The position numbers and the translations under genes were made by a program. DNA of 64,000 nt from Formicarius rufipectus (lineage: Eukaryota > Chordata > Aves > Passeriformes > Formicariidae), in the NCBI GenBank assembly GCA_013399695.1, contig VXAU01004747.1:714797-778796 (forward strand), written 5' to 3'. The notes below the pieces were generated by a model, which was given only the letters and a program-made list of their open reading frames with translations, ran no database searches and was not told the origin of the DNA. Below, piece after piece: positions 51,350-61,548 of this stretch (the first letter of the stretch is position 1; each line of letters begins with the position of its first letter).

Positions 51350-53393
51350 CTTTTCACTGTCGTAGATAAAATTGCATAAAACAGATAAATTTCTCCCATT
51401 TCATTGATATTTTGACAGTTTATAGGATTTTAGGAACTGAAGAGGAAGACTTGTTAGGATAGGATTACAGCCTCCAAAATCAAGATGCTTCTGAGATGAT
51501 AGTAAGGAGCAGGTTAAAGAAATTCTGGGAATAAGTTCTTTTGCACGTTATGTTACTGGAAACACTTGTTTAATTTCCAATGATATGGATTTAAAAAACT
51601 CATTCAGCATTTAGACATGGACTTGATTGAAGGGGAGATGATGTTTGGGGTCAGTTCTTCAGTTCAATGGGAGATGATGTTTGGGGTCAGTTCTTCAGTT
51701 CTTAAGAGTACTTAAGTCTCATGCAATGGCTTTTCATGTCTGTGTCTTTCCCAGGTACAGTTTTGGTCAAGGGAGGCAGAGGAGTAAGAAACCATAATCT
51801 AGTTATAACTATCAATATATTAAACTTCAGTAACTGCCTGGAGGAGAGAACAAAGTTATTTTCCCCACTAATAGAATGGTTTCAGAGCAAAGCAAATTAT
51901 TATCTGTTATGGTTATGTCTTTCAGCAGGTAATCATCATGTGTTTTGGGATTAGCTGCAGCATATGCTAGTTTTTTGCCTGCATGGGAAGGGGTGAAAAA
52001 AAGTTACGGGAAGAGATCTGCATAGGGCTCAATATACTGTTAGAACCTTGGCATCAAAGGAGAACTGGCTGTACAGGAAGCTGGGATTAGTGTGGAAAGT
52101 TGGAGGTTCAGTGATGTGTGACAGAGATTTGTAGGAAATGAGCTTTCAGTTCTGTTGTTCACTGAACAACTTTGTTAAAAGGCAGCTTGAAAACTTTCTC
52201 CAGTTTTGAAAGGTCATTTGGGGAATAGAGGAAGTAGAGGCATAGTGGTAGACTATTTATAGGCTGAACAGTGGTGAAATGTAAGGGGCAGATTGAAGAA
52301 AAATTAAGTGGAAAGATGGATGTTTGCAAAGTTTGGGGAATGAAGTTTTCCTTCTGACTCTTTGTCTAAGCTCTTCATTAATGTATAGGGTGGGAACTTG
52401 GACTTGGCCTTGAAGTCAAGTGTCATTCTGAAACTTCACATGCTATGAAAGTTCTCAGACCTTGTATTCTTTCTCTCATCCTTGGCAAAATATGAATGAG
52501 ATCTGAGTTTTAGTATGTCGCCAAAGCAGTATCTTAGTATAAGTTTTGAATAAAAATAGTAATTCCAAAAATGTGTTGGTGGGTGCCTTTGTATAGGGAT
52601 ACAAAAGCTGTTGTAACCTTTACAGAAACTGAGCAAGCTTTCCTTTTGTCAGATGCTTTTTGTCATAGTATTTTTCCCTGAAGAAATAATGTGCGTTATA
52701 CTTATGGTTACTTCAGTTAAAAACTACTGCCAACACTGTTTTCACAATTCTGCAGCATAACACATCTTAACTGTTCAGTAGGTGTAAAAGGGGAGGACCC
52801 CAAACCAAAACCCTAGCTTTCCTTAGGAATATTTTGTCCTTGAAAAAGGTTTGAACACTTGAAAGTTTTGCACTCCTGCAGAAAGAGAGGTCATCACCAT
52901 TGCACAATGGCTTATGTGAAATTGCTGTAAAGACTTTAACAAAATAGTATGTTGGTGCAGCCAGGTTTAGCTTTCATCTTCAATTTTTAGATATATTGGG
53001 CGTTCAGCATCTGTCTGTTCAGACAATTAATTTAAAAGTGATCTGAGCCATCCATTAGCCAGGACTGAGACACCTATATCAAGTTTCCAATTGTTACCAA
53101 GTGTAGGAAATAAGATGCTTTGACCTCCTGGTTTTAACTTTAATGTTTTTAATTGTTCTCTTGAAATAAATCATATGGCAGTTTCTAGAGCACACACAGA
53201 GTATTTAAGACTTAATTCTGTTCCTTATTGTAGAAGGTTCTCTGCTTGCCTCTGTATTATTGGAAATTGTGCAACTACAAAATTTAGGCCTTGCATACAT
53301 GTCTCTACCCTGAGTTATGCTCTTAGCCTGATCTCAGGAAAGACTGGCACTTTTCTGATCCCTCTTGGCTTGAAGAGGCATGCTTGGTAGGGT
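51350..53393. other. Unannotated DNA with a small tandem duplication
   Basis: Apart from the 36-base tandem duplication at 51,633-51,701 there is no recognised element. The open frames are short and without motifs. Confidence 0.4.
51633..51701. repeat. 36-bp tandem duplication (1.9 copies)
   Basis: The 33 bases starting GGGAGATGATGTTTGGGG at 51,633 recur identically at 51,669-51,701. The exact identity implies a recent slippage or duplication event, or an assembly artefact. Confidence 0.9.
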
Positions 53394-54110
53394 TGTAGTG
53401 ATGCCAAATTTGGGCCTGAAAAACCACCCAGAGACCTTTTTTGTCCTTTGAGTAGCAAGTATTTTCTTTATTTGAGCCACCGGGAGCATGGGGGATAACT
53501 CTGCTAAACACACTCCACTGAACTGCCGAGTTTGACTTTAATTAGAATCTTATACATTATGCATGGATAGGTGACTCCTTCAGTTGAGCAGCACTGGCTG
53601 ATGTGGTGGTCATTTTTCTTATCTGCCTCCCCAGCTTGGTGGTCTCCTTAGGTAGTCATCCTCCTCTGAACTATTCACCCCCTGTCTTTACTCATGCTCT
53701 GTTGTGCTGGTTCATCGAGGAATCCCCCCACTGTCAGTCCTCACCCCACTTCTAGATGATCATCAGTGGCCCAGCTGCAATTCTGACTGGCTAACCTTTG
53801 TTAAGGTTCGGCTTCTTGGGTTTACAGTAGTTACTATCTGTTATCCTTGAGTCCAAAGTCTAGTACCCAGAGATCAGACATTAATTACTAACTCCAAACT
53901 GAAAGTTCAGTACCAACTGCTGAATTTTGAAGGTCAGCCTGTCAGAATTACAATCCCAAACCAAAGTTTAGTATCCACTGCCAATTATTAAATTAGGGAA
54001 ATCAGCTTAACTGCATCAGTAATCCAGGTCAGTCAAACTCTTGGTTAAGGAACTGGGGAACTGGTAGTCTGCCTGTAGTTAGTTGGCATCTGTTACTGCA
54101 CCCCACTTTT
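53394..54110 (-). mobile_element. LTR-like element, minus strand (tentative)
   Basis: A GC-richer block between AT-rich flanks. It opens TGTAGTGATGCC and has a TG...CA outline ending near CTGCACCCCA at 54,103. On the minus strand an AATAAA signal lies near 53,468-53,473, as expected near an LTR R/U5 junction. The right half contains degenerate direct repeats around CCAAAGT-TAGTA-CC words (about 53,860-53,990). No target-site duplication was found and the family is not identified. Confidence 0.4.
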
Positions 54111-56404
54111 GGGGCTGGGAGAGGAAGATCTAGGGAAATCTGATGAACTGCATAGCATAGAGGACATGTAGGTTTCAGTTCGCTTTGGCAATTAAATTTG
54201 CCTTTTTTGCTCTAATACTTCAGAAATTAATTCTTCTCCAGCAGGGGAAAGGACTGCTCGTGAGGAGGCATTTATTCTATCAGAAACTTGTCAATATTTG
54301 AGGTTTCTGCTGAGGAGTTGTGTTAGGAGGAGATGAACTGACTTTTTCACTTCCACAGTATCAGCTTCAAAGAATTTTATAGGGGGAAAAATAACTCTGA
54401 AATTTACTGCCATATGTGTGTAGGCTGTGTAGAAAGCTCAGTAGGTGGAGTCCAGTGTTGGGATGATGAGGGCGCAGCCTTCAAAATAAGTGCGATATGG
54501 CATCAGACTGCAGGACTTTGAGCCCAAATGAGATGCCAGCTCATGAGACACGGAGTTTTGCATATGGACTGGATGAACTCAAATCCTTTTAAAAATGAAT
54601 GAAGACCTACAGATCAGACAGACCAGGTCTCCTTTTTGAGATGGCAGTCTGATGGTAGGGTTGATACCTCAGTCCTAGTGGACACTGGAATATGCCTGTG
54701 TACATGATGTTGAAACCTAATTGCTTGATTCTTATCAAAAGGTCATCAGAAAGGATGAGCTGTTATTAGAACCACAGTGCAGATTAATATGAATTAAAAA
54801 GCCCACTCCTGTCTCAGTTGAGATAGGAGAGCAGGGCATCTCTCTTAATGTGCATGTGTATGTCTGCTCATACTGGATACTGTCCTCACAGGAGCACTGT
54901 GAGGCTTCATTAAAGATGTTAAAGTGCATTATGATCCTCAGATGGAAGTAGCTTAGAAATGAAGTGTTAGAAATAAGATAAGTTAGTAGCACATAACAAG
55001 GATATAACCTGTTAACACCAGCTGTTAACAGTGCTGTTAGCATCAGAACACAGATCAGGGTTTTGAAATGCAATTGCCCTCTGAAGAGGGACCTGCAGGT
55101 TTTGTATGTGCTGTGTATTTTTATGTTGTAGTCCCTTGTATTCTGAACTACTGTGCTGCATTGCAAACAGACAAACAAAACCAACCAAACCCAAACAAAC
55201 AAAACATCATAACCCCCCCCAATCAAAACAACTTTTCTGTAGCCATCTTAATCAAAATGCCGACAAGAATAGGTAAAGAATGGATATATTTCTTTTGTTA
55301 GATTTGTTGCAAAAAGTCAATTAAAGCAATGGTTGTTCAAGAATTATCCATACTGGCTTCTATAAATACTTCTGGTTCACTTATTATTTGCTTGTTTTCT
55401 GATTAAAAAAACTTTGTCAATAGAACATTGACAGGTTGAAATTTTGTAGCACTAATTTACACTTGGATACACAGCAACTCAAGTGAGTGCGTGTTTCTGA
55501 AAGTCATCACAGTGTTATCAACTCCTTGAAGTAAAAGCTTCTAGGACTTCAGTATGGAGAGCTGGCAAGCCCTAGTGAAGTTAAGAGGATTTATAAGTCT
55601 CAGTAAAACAATTTGGCTTTTGAGAGGGAATAAAATTATCTGTAGCTTACTGCACACAGTGATATTTGGTGCAAACATGACTAGAACATGTAGCTGCAAT
55701 GCTTAATGTATTTTTTCAGAAGAGGGATAGCTGTTTTGTAGATACACATATGTATTTGCTTTTATGAAACTTTGTGTAACTCAGATGCCTAGCAGTTGGT
55801 TTGGATTTTGTCACTAGAGATTCTGAATAATTGTGATGTTCTCTTTGGGTCTTGCCACAAATAAGACATGCCCTGAGTTTTCACCACATGTCTTAAATTG
55901 CTGTGTTTGGATTAGCCCAGCCACAAAACGTTCTGATCAGCTACATACTCAACAGGCCAATTCTCTGCTCTGATTTAGACAGAGCAACCTGAGTAGTAAG
56001 CTGCTTTTATTTCATGTAGTACCTGTAAATGCAACTCAAATTAACTACTGCAAGACTCTAATGAGCCCGCAGACATGGTCACCGTGCAGGCTGTAGTCCT
56101 GCTGAAGAAATCCCCTCACTGGAAGAATCCCCACTGAAGTTTCTGTACCTTACTGTGAGGGTACTAGGAGCAAAATATGTCAAAACCTGAGCCATATTAG
56201 CCTTTAATGGCCTCCTGATGAGTTTTTGAAATGTACGGTGTAACCAATTAGGATAATAGATGCTAATGACTGTTGTCTTTCACAAGATGTGCAGCTTTTG
56301 CCCCTTCCAAGTTAATTCCTACCCAGTGCCAGTTTCATTCCACGATATTGTCTCCAATGAGTGATTTGGAATGCTTAAAGAATTCCTGTTGAGGGTATTG
56401 GCAA
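54111..56404. other. Unannotated DNA with an A/C-rich tract
   Basis: Positions 55,168-55,232 form an A/C-rich low-complexity tract with eight consecutive C. The 163-codon minus-strand frame at 54,735-55,226 runs out of that tract and has no conserved motif; it is treated as chance. Near 55,010-55,045 the word CTGTTAACA is partly repeated. Confidence 0.4.
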
Positions 56405-56558
56405 AAGCACCAGGCCTGATAGAGCTCAAGAAACATTTGAACAATACTCTCAGGCACATGGTGTGATTGTTGGGGCTGTCTTGTGCAGGGCCAGGAGTTG
56501 GACTCTGGTGATCCTTGTGGGACCCTTCCAACTCAGAATAGTCTGTGACTCTGTAATT
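56405..56558 (+). mobile_element. CR1 LINE 3' terminus, plus strand
   Basis: Ordered CR1 landmarks are present: CAATACTCTCAGGCACATGG, TGTGATTGTTGGGGCTGTCT, GTGCAGGGCCAGGAGTTGGA, GATCCTTGTGGGACCCTTCC, then AACTCAGAATAGTCTGTGAC. The 3' end has decayed from the usual ATTCTATGATTCT. It is 5' truncated to about 150 bases. Confidence 0.88.
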
Positions 56559-57402
56559 ATTGGCAGAAGCAGGTTTTCATATAAATTTGTGGAGGTGCTA
56601 TTTAACAGTTTTATAAGGTTCCTTCCATTGCTTATCCCATGGATGAAGCATACAAAGGAAAATTGGATCATAATCAATTTGGAGAGATTTGTGCAGAGAC
56701 GGAATATGAAAAGGTAAGAGTGCAAAAGGTAAGGGAGACTCTCCTGTTGAACCACGAGGTTCAGGGTGGACCTGCTTGCCAAACTTAGCCTTGCACTTGA
56801 TCAGCAGTTTTATGTCTAAAGGATCTAGCAGCATTTAATCATTGACTAATTTTACACTTACAGAATGATTCACTAGAAGTTTGTATAAGCACAGCAGCAA
56901 TGTAACTATAGATTTTGGGATGGCAGTGTTCATACTATACTTTCTATAGGGTATTTAAAGCAATTCACACACACACCCAGACACAAACCACGTACAAAAG
57001 TGTGTACATGTTACAAAATTCCACTCGAGTTCAGGTGGGTTTTGGCTTTTTTACTTTCTGCATAGTTACATTGCAAAACTGTATGGAATTACAAATGTAT
57101 ATATTTTAGGGGCCTGATTGTGAGGGTGCTCCTGAGAGCTTCCCAGCCAGCTGCTGTGGCATCCCCTCACCAGGCATGGCTCCGTTACACCATCAGCTCC
57201 TGCAGCTCCTACCGATGTGCAGCTGAGTCAGGAGTGAGTCTCCTGGATGCACGATCGAACCCACATCACCATACACTGTTTCTGAACCGCATTTTTTACT
57301 GTTTCTGCACATTCAAGGGTAACGCCTAGAACATCCTGCAGGTTTTCATTATGTTACAAGGTCTGGGATTCTCTGTTTCAGTGTTGGAGTGTTTACCGAT
57401 GG
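56559..57402. other. Unannotated DNA
   Basis: A short segment at about 56,730-56,800 (CTCCTGTTGAACCACGAGGT) looks repeat-like but could not be assigned. A short CA run lies near 56,967. Nothing else is recognised. Confidence 0.35.
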
Positions 57403-57489
57403 ATCATCATCATCATGGCTAGACTTGGCGAATGAAGATTTGGGAGGGCTCTACCCATGCTTGCTGCAAGCGTGCTGATGGCTGATAAG
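57403..57489 (+). repeat. Unclassified interspersed repeat, copy 3
   Basis: Begins ATCATCATCATCATGGCTAG and shares the core GATTTGGGAGGGCTCTACCC, ATGCTTGCTGCAAGC and CTGATGGCTGATAAG with the copies at 30.16 and 39.1 kb. The match stops at about 57,489, roughly 400 bases upstream of the CpG-island exon. Confidence 0.6.
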
Positions 57490-57734
57490 TACCTATGGAT
57501 AATATCTATGGATACTGAGGGAAGAGGATGTGTGTAGTGTCTGCCAAGTGGCAGCCTTTGACCTGAAGCCGCCAAGGCAGCAGCAGAGACCGAGTTTGCT
57601 CTGCTGTCCCGTGGGTGCCCTGTCTCTGCATCTCAGCTCAGTGTCCTGCAAGCAGCCTGGATTAACGTCGGTCTGAGGATGTCCTTGAGTGAGGATGGGG
57701 TGGGGGGGAGTGAGGATTACTCTCCAGGAAAGCA

Positions 57735-57905
57735 CCGCGGTCGGGTGTTTCCCGGCGGGACTGGCCCGTGGAATGAGCAGGGCTGTCCAGGGCGAGGCGC
57801 GGCGCCTTTAAGGCGCCTGGTGGGCGTGTCGGCGCGGTGAGTGGCAGCCGCGCGGCGTCACGTGTGCCGCCCCTATTTGAAGGTCACCGAGCGGCGCTTC
57901 CTCCA
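57735..57905 (+). promoter_or_regulatory. CpG-island promoter
   Basis: The sequence turns abruptly CpG-dense from about 57,735. It contains a perfect E-box palindrome CACGTG (57,859-57,864) within GTCACGTG, a GCCGCCCC GC-box-like word just downstream, and a weak TATA-like TATTTGAA at about 57,874. The plus-strand direction is inferred from the splice donor at 58,138. The transcription start is not directly visible; a start near 57,890-57,910 is plausible. Confidence 0.65.
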
Positions 57906-57965
57906 GAGAGCGCAGGAGGGAGCGAGGGGAGGGAGCGCAGCGAGCGAGCGCCACAGACAGCCAAG

Positions 57966-57989
57966 ATGGCCGCCGCCGCCGGGTTCTGA
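57966..57989 (+). CDS. Upstream ORF 1 (7 codons, MAAAAGF)
   Basis: An ATG within the YY1-like site opens a 7-codon frame of alanine codons that closes with TGA at 57,987. The context (CAAGATGG) has G at +4 and A at -4 but C-A-A-G upstream, a moderate Kozak match. It would be expected to modulate translation of the downstream main ORF, if the transcript includes it. Confidence 0.35.
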   Translation: MAAAAGF

Positions 57990-58094
57990 GCGCCTGGGAC
58001 AGACACGGGGGGAAGCGACCGCCACACACACCACCAACCCGCGGGGAAAACACACATTTCTGGATCTCTTTTTGCATTTCCATTTCTACCTTGT

Positions 58095-58136
58095 ATGCCT
58101 CAACTCGCTGGATTTAAGCACTGCTGCACTTTATGA
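58095..58136 (+). CDS. Upstream ORF 2 (13 codons) ending at the exon edge
   Basis: The ATG at 58,095 opens a 13-codon frame (MPQLAGFKHCCTL) that closes with TGA at 58,134-58,136, one base before the end of the exon. The stop overlaps another ATG (ATGA, 58,133-58,136), a stop-start arrangement compatible with reinitiation. The peptide is unrecognised. Confidence 0.35.
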   Translation: MPQLAGFKHCCTL

Positions 58137-58137
58137 G

Positions 58138-58574
58138 GTTAGTGGTGCGGCTGTGTTTTATTGTTTTTATCCCTCGGTAGGGTTTTGGAGAGCCTGAGGT
58201 GGCCGTTCCCACCCCTGGGCTTGCAGGGCTGTGTTTTCCAGCACAAAGACTTGCTTCCGATGTTGTTCTGATGTACGTCTACGGCACTTCTAGTGCGTTT
58301 GGGGCCTTTTTAGAACGAGCTCTCCGTGGAAGTGTGGCGTGGATTTGAAAGATATTTGTAATTTAAAACACCTAGGCAAATTACAGGAGATCGTTCGTGC
58401 TTTCCAAGCTGGGGAAGTACTAGATAGTGCTGAAAATCTAGTTTTATTTAAATAGAGCCTTTCTAAAGCAGCGATTCCCTCCCCACAGCACCTGGAGCTC
58501 TTAAATCTGCTGCAAAAATTTGCATGTAGAGAAGAGAGCTCGCATTCCTTCTGCTGCTGGGGACGGCCGGGGGG
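58138..58574 (+). other. Start of probable first intron
   Basis: Begins with the donor GTTAGTGG. CpG content falls away from the exon, and no further exon is recognised in this stretch. Confidence 0.45.
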
Positions 58575-58700
58575 GATCGGACAGGCCGGGGGTCCCTGCC
58601 CGGGCTCTGGGGAGGGAGATCGGACAGGCCGGGGGTTCCAGCCGGGGCTCTGGGGAGGGGATCGGACAGACCGGGGGTCCCTGCCCGGACTCGGGGTGTC
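58575..58700. repeat. GC-rich minisatellite, about 42-bp unit, about 3 copies
   Basis: GATCGGACAGGCC-type units start at 58,575, 58,618 and 58,660 (spacing 43 and 42). Each is followed by a G run and a CTCTGGGGAGGG or CTCGGGG segment. Units differ at several positions. The high G content on the plus strand makes quadruplex formation possible. Confidence 0.85.
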
Positions 58701-58859
58701 CCAGGCGGAGCCCGGGGCAGCGCAGTCGCTCGGGAATGTGCGCGGGATGCTGGGCGCTGCCGATGGGATGTGCGAGCCGGAAAACAAGTATTTCAATGCC
58801 TGCACGCTGCTGGGTGTCGGTGGGAAAGCTGTGTTTTCTCGCCTTTCTTTTTTTTTTTT

Positions 58860-58860
58860 N
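58860..58860. other. Single N after a T homopolymer
   Basis: One N directly follows a run of about 13 T. This is probably another contig join or homopolymer ambiguity. Confidence 0.6.
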
Positions 58861-61515
58861 GTTACTAAAAATTTAAATCCAAGTTGTTTTTGCAATTCTC
58901 TGCAGAAGAAAGCAGAAAATTAATGGGAAATAGCTGGAGCTTGCTTTCTGAGGACAGGCCCCTCCTCCTGCATTGTAAGAGTGTGATGTAATGCTCCTTT
59001 CTGCGAGGTTAAATGAAAAAATTTCTGTGGTGGTATATGCTGTTCTTCACCCCTTCCCTTACGGACACGGTACTATGATATTCTTTGTAGCAGGATATTT
59101 TTAGCAGCAGGTAGTTATGCAAATCATCGTGTGAATGTACTTCACACTGCAGTGTATTAGTGCAGCAATTGTGGGTTGCTGGTCAACTTTGTAAACCTAC
59201 AAAATGGCTCATAGTTTGTTTTTTGTTGTGGCCTCACTTCCGTACAGTTAAACGCATATCAAGGAGACAGATTTGGATAAGCTTATTGAAAATGTATCTG
59301 TCCTCATTATAGTCTTGTGTGTATATTGGGGCACTTTTTTTCTCCACTGGCTAGCAATTATTTGATGTAATTCTGAGCATATTAAGCTTTTTGTGGAAAT
59401 TAAGGCAATGGGGTTTTTTTTATTTAAAATTAGAGGAAACAAATAAAAATGAACTCTGCTCTAATTTTATGTTGTGGATTTTTTTGCTGATAATTTTGGT
59501 CCTTAAACATTCAGAAGTAATGGGTAACCCAGTTATATACGAAGCAGCACATTCCTCCTGTTTAGGGTTAATGAACTTACTGGATTCCACCTTCATGTTA
59601 GTGGCACGTATCTGTCTGAGGAGATGCTGTAAAAACCTTCTGTGTCTTTGACATGATGCACTCTGATGGCTTCTGTTATTTAAACCTTTTTTAGGCTTAG
59701 TGAAGATCCTGATGTAGCCAAAATATGTTTGTCAATCAACGGGTAGATCCAATTATAACTAGAACTAATTTCAAATGCCATGTGAAGTAGGAGTATTCTC
59801 AGATCTGGTACTTACAGGACCAAAATATGAATTATGTAGTTTGTGATAACTGGTGTAGCATGGAGTGACTGAACAGAGGAAGTAAAAAAAAAAGAACCAC
59901 ACCTAAATTGTGTCTTGATTTGGCAGCAGTGTAGGATGTAGTGTTCTCTGAATCTGCACATCAGACAAGTGCTCACCTTTTCTGGGGTTTGCTTTGTCTT
60001 CATGTGTTAGTGCCTGTGTTACACACTTCCAGACTGTGTAAATGCTTGATTGTTGAGATAGTGAGATAAAGGGTGTTTTCTGATGACTGCAACTGCTCAT
60101 AGCTACAGAAGCTGGCATGGGTCAGACAAAAAGCAGCTTTTGAGAATAATGGAAATAGTTCCAGTAAGGAGTCTGTCAAACATGTAAGAAGCTTTGTGAC
60201 AGAGTGTGCTGTGAATAGGAAGGACCAGTTAAAATAATTCCTCTTATAAATATGCTTTTGACCCCTCAAATCTTAATGCAAGGTGTGTTGACGACTGTGC
60301 AGGCTGGATTTTAAGTGTGAACATGGGTGAGTCTCAGTACTGTTTGCATTCCGTATGTTCTTGCAGTACAAAGGGAACAAAATACCTGATTTTGAGACAC
60401 CTGACTTGACTTGCAATTTCTAGATCAGTGTGAAGCTTACAGAAGCATTGGGGCAGTGAAACCTCTTTTGCTTCATTCAGTTTACAGTGATGACACTTAG
60501 TTCAGAAGCTTTATTTAATTTTTCTGTTTGCATTTGCATGTCAGTTGTTATTGGTATCTACAGGAATCAGACTTTCCAAAGCAGACTGTTTTAGTAGGTT
60601 GAAAGCTACAGTGAAGTCTGTAGTCAGCAGAGCCCCTGGAGTTTTTTGTAATTGACAAGAAAAGCCTTATTACCATTAAGCTTCAATATACAGGAGTCTG
60701 CAGTTCTAATGGGAAAAAATTCAGGACAAACAAATGAGTGAAAGATCAGTATGCTTAGTTTCAGCTGCTTTTCTCTTAGCCTCTTTCTCTCCAGCTGGGA
60801 AAGAAAAAAAAAAAAAGAAACTTTGTAAGATTGTACAGTCTTTGCTGGCTGATTTCAGCTAAACTTAACATTTTAAAACTTTTGTTTCTGACTTATTAAT
60901 TGATGACTGAGTAGAGGAGAAAGCATACAAATTTATAATGGAAAAAAAATCTACAGTGTTGGAATATTGCTGAAGAGAATTTTTATCCAGAACTTCATTA
61001 GTACCCCTTCAGAGACTTATCTAGCATCCTGAAGCAGAATTCTTTAATTCTGGCCATTATATCTCTGCATTCCTTTTGGACCAAGAGGGAAGGTGAGAAG
61101 TTTAATTTACAGTTTGTTTTGAACAGTATTTGTTGGAATCTGCACCTTTGGTACTCTGTTCAACTGGCAGTTTTTTAAAACTGAAAAGTTTCGTGGTGTT
61201 TTTAATCTAATTAAGAAAACCCCTACTGCCTTCCTGAGAGCTGTTTTGGGTTGTTAAGCATTGGAGTTTCCTATTTAAACAGCTCAGATTTGAAGCAAGA
61301 AAGTAAGATACGTAGGGTGGTTAGCTCTCAGAAGGTGTGTATCATGTCCTGTCAGGGAGATCAGGTGTGGGTATCAGGGTTCTACTATTGTTACCTTAGA
61401 TTTCAAGCAGCTAAACTTGAAATACTAACATTATTACTGCAGAATTAATTTGATAAGCAGATGTAAAATTCATGTTAGGGGAATACAAAAATTTATTGCT
61501 TCTGAAAGCTGTAGT

Positions 61516-61548
61516 TGCTAATGTAACACTAACATTAGCAGTGTTACA
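61516..61548. repeat. Two overlapping inverted repeats
   Basis: TGCTAATGT (61,516-61,524) pairs with ACATTAGCA (61,532-61,540) across 7 bases. TGTAACACT (61,522-61,530) pairs with AGTGTTACA (61,540-61,548) across 9 bases. Because the arms overlap, the two 9-bp hairpins are mutually exclusive. Confidence 0.75.

Larger units (their letters stand above)
57900..58137 (+). other. 5' untranslated first exon of an unidentified gene
   Basis: GC-rich sequence gives way at about 58,050 to a pyrimidine-rich, non-GC-rich leader (CTGGATCTCTTTTTGCATTT) and ends at a donor, TATGAG|GTTAGTGG, at 58,138. The left boundary is approximate. The exon has two closed upstream ORFs and no long frame, so the main start is probably in a later exon or at the ATG at 58,133-58,135, whose second codon would be completed after splicing. 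CCAAGATGGCCGCC at 57,961-57,974 matches the YY1 core AAGATGGC, which is known to occur just downstream of start sites in TATA-less promoters. The gene itself I cannot name. Confidence 0.6.

Noticed and set aside
54735..55226. 163-codon minus-strand open frame with hydrophobic start
   Set aside because: The N-terminal part is translated from an A/C-rich low-complexity tract and the remainder shows no motif. A second open frame overlaps it.
58290..58895. 201-codon minus-strand proline/serine-rich frame and matching plus-strand frames
   Set aside because: These are translations of the GC-rich minisatellite and CpG island, include an N, and have no motif.
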